From an uncultured Solobacterium sp. (lineage in GTDB: Bacteria > Bacillota_I > Bacilli_A > Erysipelotrichales > Erysipelotrichaceae), in NCBI GenBank assembly GCA_900552125.1, contig URYK01000003.1:66783-130782 (forward strand): a stretch of DNA of 64,000 nt. The letters are read 5' to 3'. The stretch's first letter is position 1. Each line of letters begins with the position of its first letter. The notes under the pieces are model-generated. The model did no database searches. It was not told the origin of the DNA and saw nothing but the letters and a program-made list of their open reading frames with translations. The position numbers and the translations under genes are program-made. Shown here piece after piece: positions 1-7,412 of this stretch.

Positions 1-2
1 CA

Positions 3-224
3 ATCATGTTTTTATTGGAACGTGAAGAAGCACATAATGCATTATTATGTGAAGCGTTGAATAAACTGACTGATGAAGGAAGTAATAAAAACTTTGGATT
101 AAGCGAAGATAGCCGTTTATATTTTGACTTATCGAAACCCGGACGCTATTTTGATGATCCAGATCCAAAACCAGTGAAAATGGCAAATGCTAAAGATTCA
201 AAGAAATCAAAATCTAAGAAATAA
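3..224 (+). CDS. Probable manganese catalase, C-terminal end (partial)
   Basis: The reading frame is open at the left edge of the window, so only the last roughly 73 residues are seen. They contain a helix with an ER-x-AH core (FLLEREEAHNALL), followed by a stretch ending in YFDLSKPG and a lysine-rich tail. This resembles the C-terminal part of dimanganese catalases, where a metal-ligand helix with a conserved Glu and His is followed by a YFN(M/L)S motif; those enzymes disproportionate hydrogen peroxide in the cytoplasm. The assignment is by motif memory on a short fragment; a spore-coat CotJC-like relative is an alternative. A terminator follows directly. Confidence 0.55.
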   Translation: MMFLLEREEAHNALLCEALNKLTDEGSNKNFGLSEDSRLYFDLSKPGRYFDDPDPKPVKMANAKDSKKSKSKK

Positions 225-230
225 GTATGT

Positions 231-268
231 AACGAAATAACTTCTAATAAAAGTCATTTCGTTTTTTT
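231..268 (+). terminator. Intrinsic terminator of the catalase-like gene
   Basis: Arms AACGAAATAACTT and AAGTCATTTCGTT pair around a short loop and are followed by a run of seven T. Confidence 0.75.
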
Positions 269-301
269 ATTTTGTGTTACTCTATTACTTTATGTTAATA
301 T

Positions 302-676
302 AAATTTAGATATGATAGTACTAGGGAGAGAGTTTATAGTTCAACACAAGGAAAAACCTGGGATGAGAGAGTATATGAAATGTCTGCCTGGGATACTTAC
401 TTCTTTCAGTCTGGTATGGAAGATAAACAGCCATATTTCTTTCACATGAATAAGATTGATGAGCATATGGGTTTTTATACAAGTAATGATGAGGGATGTA
501 TTTATCGAAGTCATGGAGGAAAAACAATAGAAAAGATCAAGGTTGATGAAAATATATCCTATTTTCTAGGGCCATTATACCAAGAAGATGCTTTGTATAT
601 GAGCGGTATAGATAAGAATCATGCAGAACATATATATCGTAGTGAAGATGATGGGAAGACATGGAAAAAACTATAA
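302..676 (+). pseudogene. Remnant of an Asp-box (BNR/sialidase-like) repeat protein
   Basis: An open frame runs from a stop at 296-298 to a stop at 674-676. The first in-frame ATG is at 380, but coding character extends upstream of it: residues VYSSTQGKTWDE at about 332-367 form an Asp-box (S-x-x-x-G-x-T-W), which recurs as IYRSHGGKT and IYRSEDDGKTW. These motifs mark beta-propeller blades of sialidase/photosystem-assembly-like proteins. There is no start codon with a ribosome binding site at the left end and no signal peptide, so this is most likely the 3' remnant of a longer secreted or surface protein. A short real protein starting at 380 cannot be excluded. Confidence 0.55.
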
Positions 677-795
677 TAAGACAAGGATTAGATAGAATTT
701 CGAAATTTATAGATTGTTTTAGTGTCTTTTTTCAGTAAAAAAAGATATACTATGATATATAATCGTCATAATTGATGATGGAAGGAGAAAATAAC

Positions 796-1680
796 ATGAA
801 AGAAACAATCAAATTAATTGGTAATACACCTTTATATCATGTAGAGAATACAAATGTTTACGTGAAACTTGAAAAATATAATATTGGGGGCAGTGTAAAA
901 GACCGTGCTGTATTAGGAATGCTTGAAAAAGCGATGGAAAGAAAAGAAATTACATCAGATACTGTATTGGTAGAAGCAACAAGCGGAAATACAGGAGTTG
1001 CTTTGGCAATGCTTGGGGCGGTGTATCATATACCGGTAATCATTATTATGCCTGAAACAATGAGTATGGAACGTCGTCAGCTGATTAAAGCTTATGGGGC
1101 AACTCTGGTTTTAACACCAGGAAGTAAAGGCATGAAGGGTGCTATGGAAGAAATGGAACGTTTATTGAATGAACATTCCAATTATCGCTGTTTATCACAG
1201 TTTGATAATCCAGACAATCCTAATATGCATTATGAAACTACAGGAAAAGAAATTCTGGAACAGTTACCTGATGTTGATATTTTTGTGGCAGGTATTGGTA
1301 CAGGAGGAACATTCACAGGTGTATCTAAACGCTTGAAAGAACATAATCCTGATATTTTATGCATCGCTGGTGAACCAGAAAAGAGTGCTATCTTAAGTGG
1401 ACGTGAGGCTGGACCTCATAAGATTCAAGGAATTGGAGCTAATTTTGTTCCTGCAAACTTCAATAGAGAACTTGCGGATGATATATTGCTGATTTCTGAT
1501 CAGGAAGCTATTTTTGAAACAGTTCGTTTTGCGAAAGAAACAGGTATTTTAGTTGGAATTAGTTCAGGTGCAAACATTGCGCTTGCAAAACGTTTATCTT
1601 TGCGTTATCCAGGAAAGAAAATCGTGACAATTGCGCCAGATGGTGGAGAAAAATACCTTTCAGTGTTGGATTTTGATTAA
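796..1680 (+). CDS. cysK: Cysteine synthase (O-acetylserine sulfhydrylase)
   Basis: This 294-residue PLP enzyme makes L-cysteine from O-acetylserine and sulfide in the cytoplasm. The PLP lysine lies in GGSVKDRA near residue 34, the substrate-binding loop is EATSGNTGVA near 60-70, and a glycine-rich phosphate-binding loop GIGTGGTFTG follows near 170. The start at 796 is chosen because GAAGGAG sits 9 bases upstream; an upstream in-frame ATG exists at about 772-780 but lacks a ribosome site. The length is typical of CysK/CysM enzymes. cysE starts one base after its stop, so the two consecutive steps of cysteine synthesis are co-transcribed. CysK rather than CysM is favoured by context, not proven. 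Confidence 0.9.
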   Translation: MKETIKLIGNTPLYHVENTNVYVKLEKYNIGGSVKDRAVLGMLEKAMERKEITSDTVLVEATSGNTGVALAMLGAVYHIPVIIIMPETMSMERRQLIKAYGATLVLTPGSKGMKGAMEEMERLLNEHSNYRCLSQFDNPDNPNMHYETTGKEILEQLPDVDIFVAGIGTGGTFTGVSKRLKEHNPDILCIAGEPEKSAILSGREAGPHKIQGIGANFVPANFNRELADDILLISDQEAIFETVRFAKETGILVGISSGANIALAKRLSLRYPGKKIVTIAPDGGEKYLSVLDFD

Positions 1681-1681
1681 T

Positions 1682-2221
1682 ATGTTTAGAGTTTTAAAAG
1701 ATATCAACTATAATTTAACTCGTTCCTTACAAAATGATCCATCTGCGCATTCGAAATTAGAGATATTCTTGCTGTATCCACACATTAAAGCATTAGCTTT
1801 TCATCGTGTATCGCATTTTCTATACAAACATAAACTCTTTTTCCTTGCACGATTAAATTCAAACATTGCGCGTCATTGGACTGGAATTGAAATTCATCCG
1901 GGTGCAACGATTGGAAGAGGTTTGATTATTGATCATGGAATGGGAGTTGTTATCGGAGAAACTGCGGTAATTGGTGATGACTGTTTACTGTATCATGGAG
2001 TAACTTTGGGAGGTACAGGAAAACAGCACGCAAAACGTCATCCTACCTTAGGAAATCGTGTAATGATTGGTGCTGGGGCTAAATGTTTAGGTAATATTAC
2101 AATTGAAGATGATGCCAAAGTAGGTGCCAATGCAGTTGTGATTACGGATGTGCCTAAAGGAGCGACTTATATAGGATTAGCCGCAAAAGATAAACGTAAA
2201 AAACATTGTATATACTTTTAA
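1682..2221 (+). CDS. cysE: Serine O-acetyltransferase
   Basis: The 179-residue protein acetylates L-serine with acetyl-CoA, supplying O-acetylserine to CysK next door. It has the short N-terminal helical region followed by a left-handed beta-helix of hexapeptide repeats (IEIHPGATIGRGLIIDHG, VIGETAVIGDD), the catalytic DHG at about 81-83 and the HGVTLGGTG loop. It is the short CysE form seen in many Bacillota, missing most of the N-terminal domain of enterobacterial CysE. The ATG at 1682 overlaps nothing but lies one base after cysK, implying translational coupling, since no strong ribosome site is visible. A terminator follows. Confidence 0.92.
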   Translation: MFRVLKDINYNLTRSLQNDPSAHSKLEIFLLYPHIKALAFHRVSHFLYKHKLFFLARLNSNIARHWTGIEIHPGATIGRGLIIDHGMGVVIGETAVIGDDCLLYHGVTLGGTGKQHAKRHPTLGNRVMIGAGAKCLGNITIEDDAKVGANAVVITDVPKGATYIGLAAKDKRKKHCIYF

Positions 2222-2234
2222 CGAAAAGATAATG

Positions 2235-2280
2235 AAAAAGATATGATTGTATAACTATTATACGTTTCATATCTTTTTTT
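2235..2280 (+). terminator. Intrinsic terminator of cysK-cysE
   Basis: A long hairpin with outer arms AAAAGATATGA / TTCATATCTTTT and inner arms GTATAA / TTATAC ends in a T-run. Confidence 0.75.
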
Positions 2281-2303
2281 GTTGAAAATGATTGATGAGA
2301 TTT

Positions 2304-2853
2304 TTATCCTTTCACACAATGTTTATTATATTCAAGATAGTGATTTTCTAATACTATGAAATTACAGCATCGTTCTTTAATGCTGTTTGGTAAGGTATCG
2401 TTTTGATAAGCATTATATAGAAATTGAGCTTTTTTAATAACTGTTTCTTTGTTCTTCTTAAGATTCAGCCACTTAACTGATTTCTAATAAGCATAATATA
2501 TTGTTGGTTGAGAGATTATTTACATTATTTAAAGAAGTTGAAACAAATTTATAAACTTCTGGATTGTCAGGAACTGGAAACATATTATTAAAATTGATGG
2601 CACCATATTTGCCTCCATCTATTTTATGAAAGTCTATTGTATTATGCATTTTAGTATGTTTTTCTTTAGGTGAGGAAAGTGGGATAACATATTTAATATC
2701 ATTGTTAGATATTAATATTCCAATAAATGGTTTATGAAAACTACTATTCTTATGTTCTTGAGGTATTTTTGAATAGACTTTTGCCCTTAAAAAGGAAGTA
2801 TATTCTTTAGATATTTCAACTAATTTAATTCGATTATTGTTTAATGACCACAT
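2304..2853 (-). pseudogene. toxN: ToxN/AbiQ-family type III toxin, frameshifted
   Basis: Starting at 2853, the frame encodes 126 residues up to a stop at 2473. It contains the hallmarks of the ToxN/AbiQ endoribonuclease family: KPFIGILI, IKYVIPLSSPKEKH and KYGAINFNNMFPVPD. The conserved family C-terminus continues in a second frame from about 2477 to a stop at 2304 (WLNLKKNKETVIKKA, then LPNSIKERCCNF and VLENHYLEY). Joined, the product would be about 183 residues, the usual size for the family. Losing one A at each of two A-rich positions near 2473-2484 would explain the break, because restoring them reads LLENQLKWLN. ToxN cuts cellular and phage RNA and is held inactive by a repeat RNA. No ribosome binding site precedes the ATG. 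The upstream RNA gene is described separately. Confidence 0.75.
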
Positions 2854-2855
2854 GT

Positions 2856-2938
2856 AAAAAAGCCAGCCATTTCGGCTGGCACATTATTCATTCCCACTTA
2901 ATGGTAGGGTACACCGCTTTTTAGATATCTCTATCTTC
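2856..2938 (-). ncRNA. toxI: Candidate ToxI-type antitoxin RNA with terminator
   Basis: On the minus strand, a short transcript predicted from a consensus promoter ends in the hairpin GCCAGC-CGAAAT-GGCTGGC plus T6, only three bases before the toxin ATG. This is the standard type III layout, in which a terminator limits toxin readthrough. Its core at 2890-2916 reads GGTGTACCCTACC then ATTAAGTGGG. GGT can pair with ACC, and the enclosed CCC with the downstream GGG, giving an H-type pseudoknot. From memory this resembles the Pectobacterium ToxI unit (GGTG...CTACC.TTTAAGTG). Only one unit is visible, whereas known toxI genes usually carry two to six. Confidence 0.6.
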
Positions 2939-2944
2939 ATGCTT

Positions 2945-2973
2945 ATCATATATTAAAGGTACATGAAAGTCAA
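2945..2973 (-). promoter_or_regulatory. Promoter of the toxI-toxN locus
   Basis: Minus-strand TTGACT (2968-2973), a 17-base spacer and TATGAT (2945-2950). Initiation would fall near 2938, just upstream of the antitoxin unit. Confidence 0.7.
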
Positions 2974-2995
2974 CGAAATTTAGAAACATTTTTCA

Positions 2996-3060
2996 TTGAC
3001 AGATTATATTATATCATATTACGATATATCTGTAATTGATATATCGATAATAGATATATA
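2996..3060 (+). promoter_or_regulatory. Palindromic operator region upstream of the ABC exporter
   Basis: A perfect inverted repeat CGATATATC-N7-GATATATCG spans 3022-3046, and a third related copy (GATATATAG) follows at about 3053. TTGACA lies at 2996-3001, but no good -10 is found at standard spacing, so the promoter is uncertain. The repeat probably binds a dimeric repressor, none of which is encoded next to the exporter. Confidence 0.5.
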
Positions 3061-3146
3061 GAGATGGGAGAATTGCCTAAAAACACACTTCAGAAAACAG
3101 AACAATTAACAAACGCAATGCAAAAGAAAGAGAGGAAAAAAACGAT

Positions 3147-3857
3147 ATGATTGAGGTGAAAAATCTTACAAAGAAGTATGGAAAATTTAAAGCAGTAGAT
3201 GATATTTCATTAACGGTAAATGATGGAGAAATAACAGTTTTATTAGGTCCTAATGGGGCGGGGAAATCAACTACGATAAAGAGTATTACTAATTTACTAC
3301 AATACGAAGGCGATATTACAATTCATGGATATCCGAATACATCAATAGATGCTAAGAAAAGTTTTGGTTATATACCAGAGGCACCTGTATTATATGATTT
3401 AATGAGTATTGATGAACATATTGAATTTATTGGGAAAGCTTATCGCTGTAAGGATTATAAGGCTTTAGCAGAAGAATACCTGCATTTGTTTCATTTGGAA
3501 GATAAACGAAAAAAAGCAGTTCGTGAATTATCAAAAGGAATGAAGCAGAAAGTAAGTATGTTATTAGCACTTATTATTTCACCAAAAGAATTAATGGTTG
3601 ATGAACCGATGGTTGGACTAGATCCTGCAAGTATTGAAGAGACCTTACAGCTATTTGTACGCTTAAAACAGGAAGGTGTCGCAATTTTGATTTCTACTCA
3701 TATTATTGATGTGATTGATGAGATATGGGATCAAGCGTATATCATGGATCGTGGACGTATCGTTGCAAGTGTAAGAAAAGATGAATTAAAAGAGAAAAGC
3801 TTGAAAGATATATTCTTTGAAACAGTAGAAGGTGATGAATATGAGCGTGTTGCTTAA
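3147..3857 (+). CDS. ABC transporter ATP-binding protein (exporter type)
   Basis: This 236-residue cytoplasmic ATPase has Walker A GPNGAGKST (about 35-43), the signature LSKGMKQK (about 131-138), Walker B LMVDEP (about 151-156) and a switch histidine in STHIID. The layout is that of ABC-2 exporters (drugs, bacteriocins, lipids), with one membrane partner encoded downstream. The start has AAGAGAGG 12 bases upstream. Its end overlaps the permease gene by 17 bases, so the two are co-translated. The substrate is unknown. An unusual palindrome lies upstream. Confidence 0.88.
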   Translation: MIEVKNLTKKYGKFKAVDDISLTVNDGEITVLLGPNGAGKSTTIKSITNLLQYEGDITIHGYPNTSIDAKKSFGYIPEAPVLYDLMSIDEHIEFIGKAYRCKDYKALAEEYLHLFHLEDKRKKAVRELSKGMKQKVSMLLALIISPKELMVDEPMVGLDPASIEETLQLFVRLKQEGVAILISTHIIDVIDEIWDQAYIMDRGRIVASVRKDELKEKSLKDIFFETVEGDEYERVA

Positions 3858-5403
3858 ACTGTTATTAACTCGTTTTATTGCATCGATTCGTCATCAGTTT
3901 TCTCGCTTAAGCAGTGCTTTGTTTACTATATTTATTATTCTATTTTATGGCGGTCTTATAATACTTTGTCTGTGGAGTGGAGACATCACACTATCAATGA
4001 TGAATCTTACAGATGTTAATATGTCGATCATGATTGGGATAGGTATGACTGCTATGATGGTAGCCATTATGTTATTACAGAAAAAGAAAGCAATGTTTAT
4101 GGAACCAGATGCTTTTTATCTATTTAGCGGACCTTTTACTCGTAGACAGATGATGTTATACTTAATTATTCAAAATTTATCTGGGGCAGCTGTTTGTGGT
4201 GCATTATCTATATTGATGATTGTTTTTCTAGGCGGCTCTATTCAGTTTACCTTTATGTTTATGCTGTTAGCATTTCTGTGTTTCTTTTTGGTCTACGTTT
4301 TCTTTTTGACGATTTATTATTATCTATATCTATTGACAATACAAGATAAGAAATATCGCCATATCCCAATGATCGTTTCAGCTATTTATGTTATTTTTGT
4401 ACTTATTATCTATGGTATTGCTTATATGGAGAGTGGAGGCTCTTTACAGTTAAGCGGCATGTATTTTCTGAACTCTGAATTGTTTTATTGGGTGCCATTT
4501 TTTGGATGGGTTAAATGGATTCTAGTTTCTTATGTTGCAGGTAATTGGCTTTATGTAGGAATAGGATTTACCTTATTACTATTAAGCTGTGTGATTGTCA
4601 CAATCTGCTTATGTCAGTATAAAGGAGATTTTGTAGAAAAAGCAATGGAAGATGCTATTGAATTTACTAAACTTTATAAAGAAGTACGCGCAGGGAAAAA
4701 GAGTCAGATGGGTGAGAAAAAGATTCATGATGTGAAACATACATTCTATTCAGGCGCAATGGCTATTTATTCTAAAAATGTTTTATTAATGCGTAAATCA
4801 AATGATTATATACGCTGGACAGACATATTTACATTAGGATTATATTTAATTATTACATTGCTTTTAGATTTAGGTTTTGGTTTCTTTATCTATATGATGA
4901 TGTTTTGGCTGTTTTCGGTTGTCCAAAATGCAGATTTTATGAAAGATATGAATAATTATCAGATTTATCTGATACCAGATCATCCATTAAAGAAAATGAT
5001 TAGTGTTATTCTTCCTACATTTTTGAAAATGATCGTGCCTATGGTACTGGCATTGGCATTATCTGCTGTATTATACCAAAGTGATATGATGACAGCTCTG
5101 CAATATGGAATAATGTTATTAGGATATGCACTTTTATTTATATCTGCTACTGTGTTATCTTTACGTATCTTGAAAAGCAGAAACAATGCGATGATGGAAA
5201 ATATGCTGAGAATGATGATTGTAGTCGTTGCGGCTATTCCAAGCATTGCGTTAATCATCTATTTTATTAGCAAAGACACATTTACTTTTGCGACTTTACA
5301 ACAAATGACACTGTTATCTTTAGTAATGAATATTGTTATATCTATCGTGATTATTCTTATATGTGCACCAATGATGAATGGAAGAGAAATTAAAAGTGAA
5401 TAA
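3841..5403 (+). CDS. ABC transporter permease, large putative exporter type
   Basis: The roughly 520-residue protein has about twelve hydrophobic segments in two blocks (residues 15-240 and 330-515), separated by a charged cytoplasmic stretch around 265-305 (DFVEKAMEDAIEFTKLYKE). This is the architecture of the 'putative ABC exporter' family, which pairs with single ATPases. The ATG at 3841 is preferred because GAAGG lies 8 bases upstream; GTG at 3832 and ATG at 3835 are in frame but too close to that site. It forms the membrane channel for the preceding ATPase. The substrate cannot be inferred. Confidence 0.8.
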   Translation: MSVLLKLLLTRFIASIRHQFSRLSSALFTIFIILFYGGLIILCLWSGDITLSMMNLTDVNMSIMIGIGMTAMMVAIMLLQKKKAMFMEPDAFYLFSGPFTRRQMMLYLIIQNLSGAAVCGALSILMIVFLGGSIQFTFMFMLLAFLCFFLVYVFFLTIYYYLYLLTIQDKKYRHIPMIVSAIYVIFVLIIYGIAYMESGGSLQLSGMYFLNSELFYWVPFFGWVKWILVSYVAGNWLYVGIGFTLLLLSCVIVTICLCQYKGDFVEKAMEDAIEFTKLYKEVRAGKKSQMGEKKIHDVKHTFYSGAMAIYSKNVLLMRKSNDYIRWTDIFTLGLYLIITLLLDLGFGFFIYMMMFWLFSVVQNADFMKDMNNYQIYLIPDHPLKKMISVILPTFLKMIVPMVLALALSAVLYQSDMMTALQYGIMLLGYALLFISATVLSLRILKSRNNAMMENMLRMMIVVVAAIPSIALIIYFISKDTFTFATLQQMTLLSLVMNIVISIVIILICAPMMNGREIKSE

Positions 5404-5425
5404 AATGGAATAGTGAAAAATAAGT

Positions 5426-5458
5426 GAAAAGAAAGGAAATTTCTTTTCCTTTTCTTTC
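5426..5458 (+). terminator. Possible terminator of the ABC exporter pair
   Basis: Purine-rich AAAAGAAAGGAA pairs with TTCCTTTTCTTT with one bulge. The 3' arm itself is T-rich. Stability is moderate. Confidence 0.4.
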
Positions 5459-5499
5459 ATTTATGTTATAGTTAGTACTGGACGATAAGAGGTAATAAT

Positions 5500-6768
5500 A
5501 TGTGGAAATTTCAATGTAAAAAACATTTATTAATTGTATTAGGAAGTTTTGTTGTAGGGGCAATCTTATTTGGTGTAATGAGTTATCAAAGAGATCTGCT
5601 TGTTTCTATGATGAGAGAAATGCTTCCAACAGAAGCTGCTGCAGAAATGATGAAGCAGGAATATATATATTACTTAATAGGAGGAATTACATTGGCAGGT
5701 ATGGCTAATGGAATCCTGTTAATGATGTATGTATTGCAGAAATATCAGGTACCATTCCTGGTTGTATTCTTTATTTTCTTTTTGGGTGGATTTACTATTA
5801 TTGAAATGATTGGTTTTGTGTTGCTGATACCGGCTATTTTTGTCTGTCTATATGGAATGCTGACAATTCCGAATCGTGGTAAACGTAAGAATTTAGAGGG
5901 GAATAAAACATATACAGTTCAGGAGATTGAACGAGTATATCGTTTACATCATGAATATTTGCCTGAATATGAAGAATTAGGTAAAAAAGCATGGAAATTT
6001 AATTTTAAGATGAATCTGCTTTATGCAGTGGGGTTAGTGGCAATTATCTTAGTTATTTTATATGTGAATAACTTTATGGTCGTGTTTGTGGCAATTATGC
6101 TTTATTCTATGTTGTTCTTTCAGCTTGCAAAGCTTAGAACACAATCTTTGGAACCAATTATTGCATTGTTATATAGTGAATGTAATCCACAGGCTTGTGC
6201 ATCCGCTATTTTTGCATATGCAAAAATAGCAAGAAGAAAGAAGAACTTTCCAATGCCTCAGCATTTGGCTCAATGTATGATTTATTTAAATGATCCACAT
6301 TTAGCAATAGATGTATTAGCTACAAGCTCTCAGGGAAGAGGAAGCTATATCTTTGCATATCATTCTTTAATGGCTTATGCATATTATCAGCTGGGTGATC
6401 GCAGTATGGTAAAATATCACTATGATGAATGTGAAAAAGCTGGAGGTAATGCGAAGAATGGGCCTATTCAGATTATTAAAAAACAATGTCTTGAAGGGAT
6501 ACAGAATAAACTTGATCTGATGGATCAGAATTTTTCCAGCTGTCAGAAGTATTATGAACAGGCATTGCCAACAACTGGTTTTGAATTTCAAAAAGTTGAT
6601 TTTAAATATTATTTAGGTTTGATTGCTTTTGTAGAACGTGATTTAGATGAAGCGGAAAGTCAGTTCAACTATGTAATTCAGCATGGCGGTTCAATCTATT
6701 ATGTAGATAAAGCCAAAACATTCGTAGATACAATTACAAAAGCTCAGGCTGCAGAAAAAGAAATGTAA
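5500..6768 (+). CDS. Membrane protein with TPR-like C-terminal domain, unknown function
   Basis: The 422-residue protein has an N-terminal membrane part with segments near residues 9-25, 48-75, 82-120 and a hydrophobic pair around 171-205. A cytoplasmic region of helical repeats (about 225-415) follows. The C-terminal half contains degenerate tetratricopeptide-like pairs, for example YHSLMAYAYYQLGDRSM and LGLIAFVERDLDEAESQFN, which suggest a protein-interaction scaffold. The start has AAGAGG 7 bases upstream. It stands alone between two terminators, after an ABC exporter. I do not recognise a specific family and assign no function. Confidence 0.75.
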   Translation: MWKFQCKKHLLIVLGSFVVGAILFGVMSYQRDLLVSMMREMLPTEAAAEMMKQEYIYYLIGGITLAGMANGILLMMYVLQKYQVPFLVVFFIFFLGGFTIIEMIGFVLLIPAIFVCLYGMLTIPNRGKRKNLEGNKTYTVQEIERVYRLHHEYLPEYEELGKKAWKFNFKMNLLYAVGLVAIILVILYVNNFMVVFVAIMLYSMLFFQLAKLRTQSLEPIIALLYSECNPQACASAIFAYAKIARRKKNFPMPQHLAQCMIYLNDPHLAIDVLATSSQGRGSYIFAYHSLMAYAYYQLGDRSMVKYHYDECEKAGGNAKNGPIQIIKKQCLEGIQNKLDLMDQNFSSCQKYYEQALPTTGFEFQKVDFKYYLGLIAFVERDLDEAESQFNYVIQHGGSIYYVDKAKTFVDTITKAQAAEKEM

Positions 6769-6781
6769 ATAGAAATAAGTG

Positions 6782-6808
6782 AAGCGGACATTGATGTCTG
6801 CTTTTTTA
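6782..6808 (+). terminator. Intrinsic terminator
   Basis: AAGCGGAC-ATTGAT-GTCTGCTT hairpin (one G-T pair) followed by T6. Confidence 0.75.
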
Positions 6809-6869
6809 CTTTTATAGATAGGAATTATTGAACTTAGAAAAGCATACTTTATTTTAAAGTGCTTTAGTA

Positions 6870-6930
6870 TTGACATAGAAATATTTTAGACTATAATAGT
6901 TAAGTAACTTAAATATTAAGTTACTTAACT
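6870..6930 (+). promoter_or_regulatory. Promoter and MarR operator
   Basis: TTGACA (6870-6875), 16-base spacer, TATAAT (6892-6897). Directly downstream, over the expected start site, is a perfect 15-bp inverted repeat: AGTTAAGTAACTTAA (6898-6912) and TTAAGTTACTTAACT (6916-6930) with a 3-base centre. The position is typical of autorepression by the MarR-type gene that follows. Confidence 0.85.
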
Positions 6931-6946
6931 ATTGCGAGGTGATACA

Positions 6947-7411
6947 ATGAATGAGATGGATATCGTGCGGAAAATTACACAATTGTTTTATGCATTTCGA
7001 AAAGATAATTTCTTAAATAACGAACGTAAAAGTAAATTTAAGTTAAAGCATCGAGATATTATGATTTTAGATGCTATTATGCGAATCAATCATGGAGATT
7101 TAATTAAAATGAGTGATTTGAGTGATTACTTTGCGGTTACTCCAGCGGCTATTTCTCAAATTATTAAACAATTTGAAAAAGAAGGCTGGATAGAACGAAT
7201 TCATTTAGAAAGCGATCGAAGAAGTGTATATATCAGAGTAAGTGATGAAGCACAGCAGATGCTTAAAAATTGCGAGGATTTTATGACTAAGCATCTTGTC
7301 GATTTTATTGAATATCTTGGTGAAGAAGATGCTAATGCACTTGTAAGAATTATTGAAAAGGCATTTACTTACGCCAATAATCGCAAACAGCAAAACAAGG
7401 AGGAACTCTAG
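6947..7411 (+). CDS. MarR-family transcriptional regulator
   Basis: The 154-residue winged-helix protein has the MarR pattern: an N-terminal dimer helix, a helix-turn-helix at about 55-85 (MSDLSDYFAVTPAAISQIIKQFEKEGWIER) and the wing with the conserved D-x-R motif (ESDRRSVYIRVS). The start at 6947 is set by GAGGTG 6 bases upstream. It is the first gene of an operon with two half-size ABC exporters, and the near-perfect palindrome at the promoter is its likely operator. By analogy with similar operons it would derepress the exporters when a toxic ligand binds; the ligand is unknown. Confidence 0.9.
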   Translation: MNEMDIVRKITQLFYAFRKDNFLNNERKSKFKLKHRDIMILDAIMRINHGDLIKMSDLSDYFAVTPAAISQIIKQFEKEGWIERIHLESDRRSVYIRVSDEAQQMLKNCEDFMTKHLVDFIEYLGEEDANALVRIIEKAFTYANNRKQQNKEEL

Positions 7412-7412
7412 A

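Noticed and set aside
2996-3024. TTGACA as a definite -35 for the first ABC exporter
   Set aside because: No acceptable -10 is found at 16-18 bases, so the promoter is left uncertain and only the palindrome is reported.
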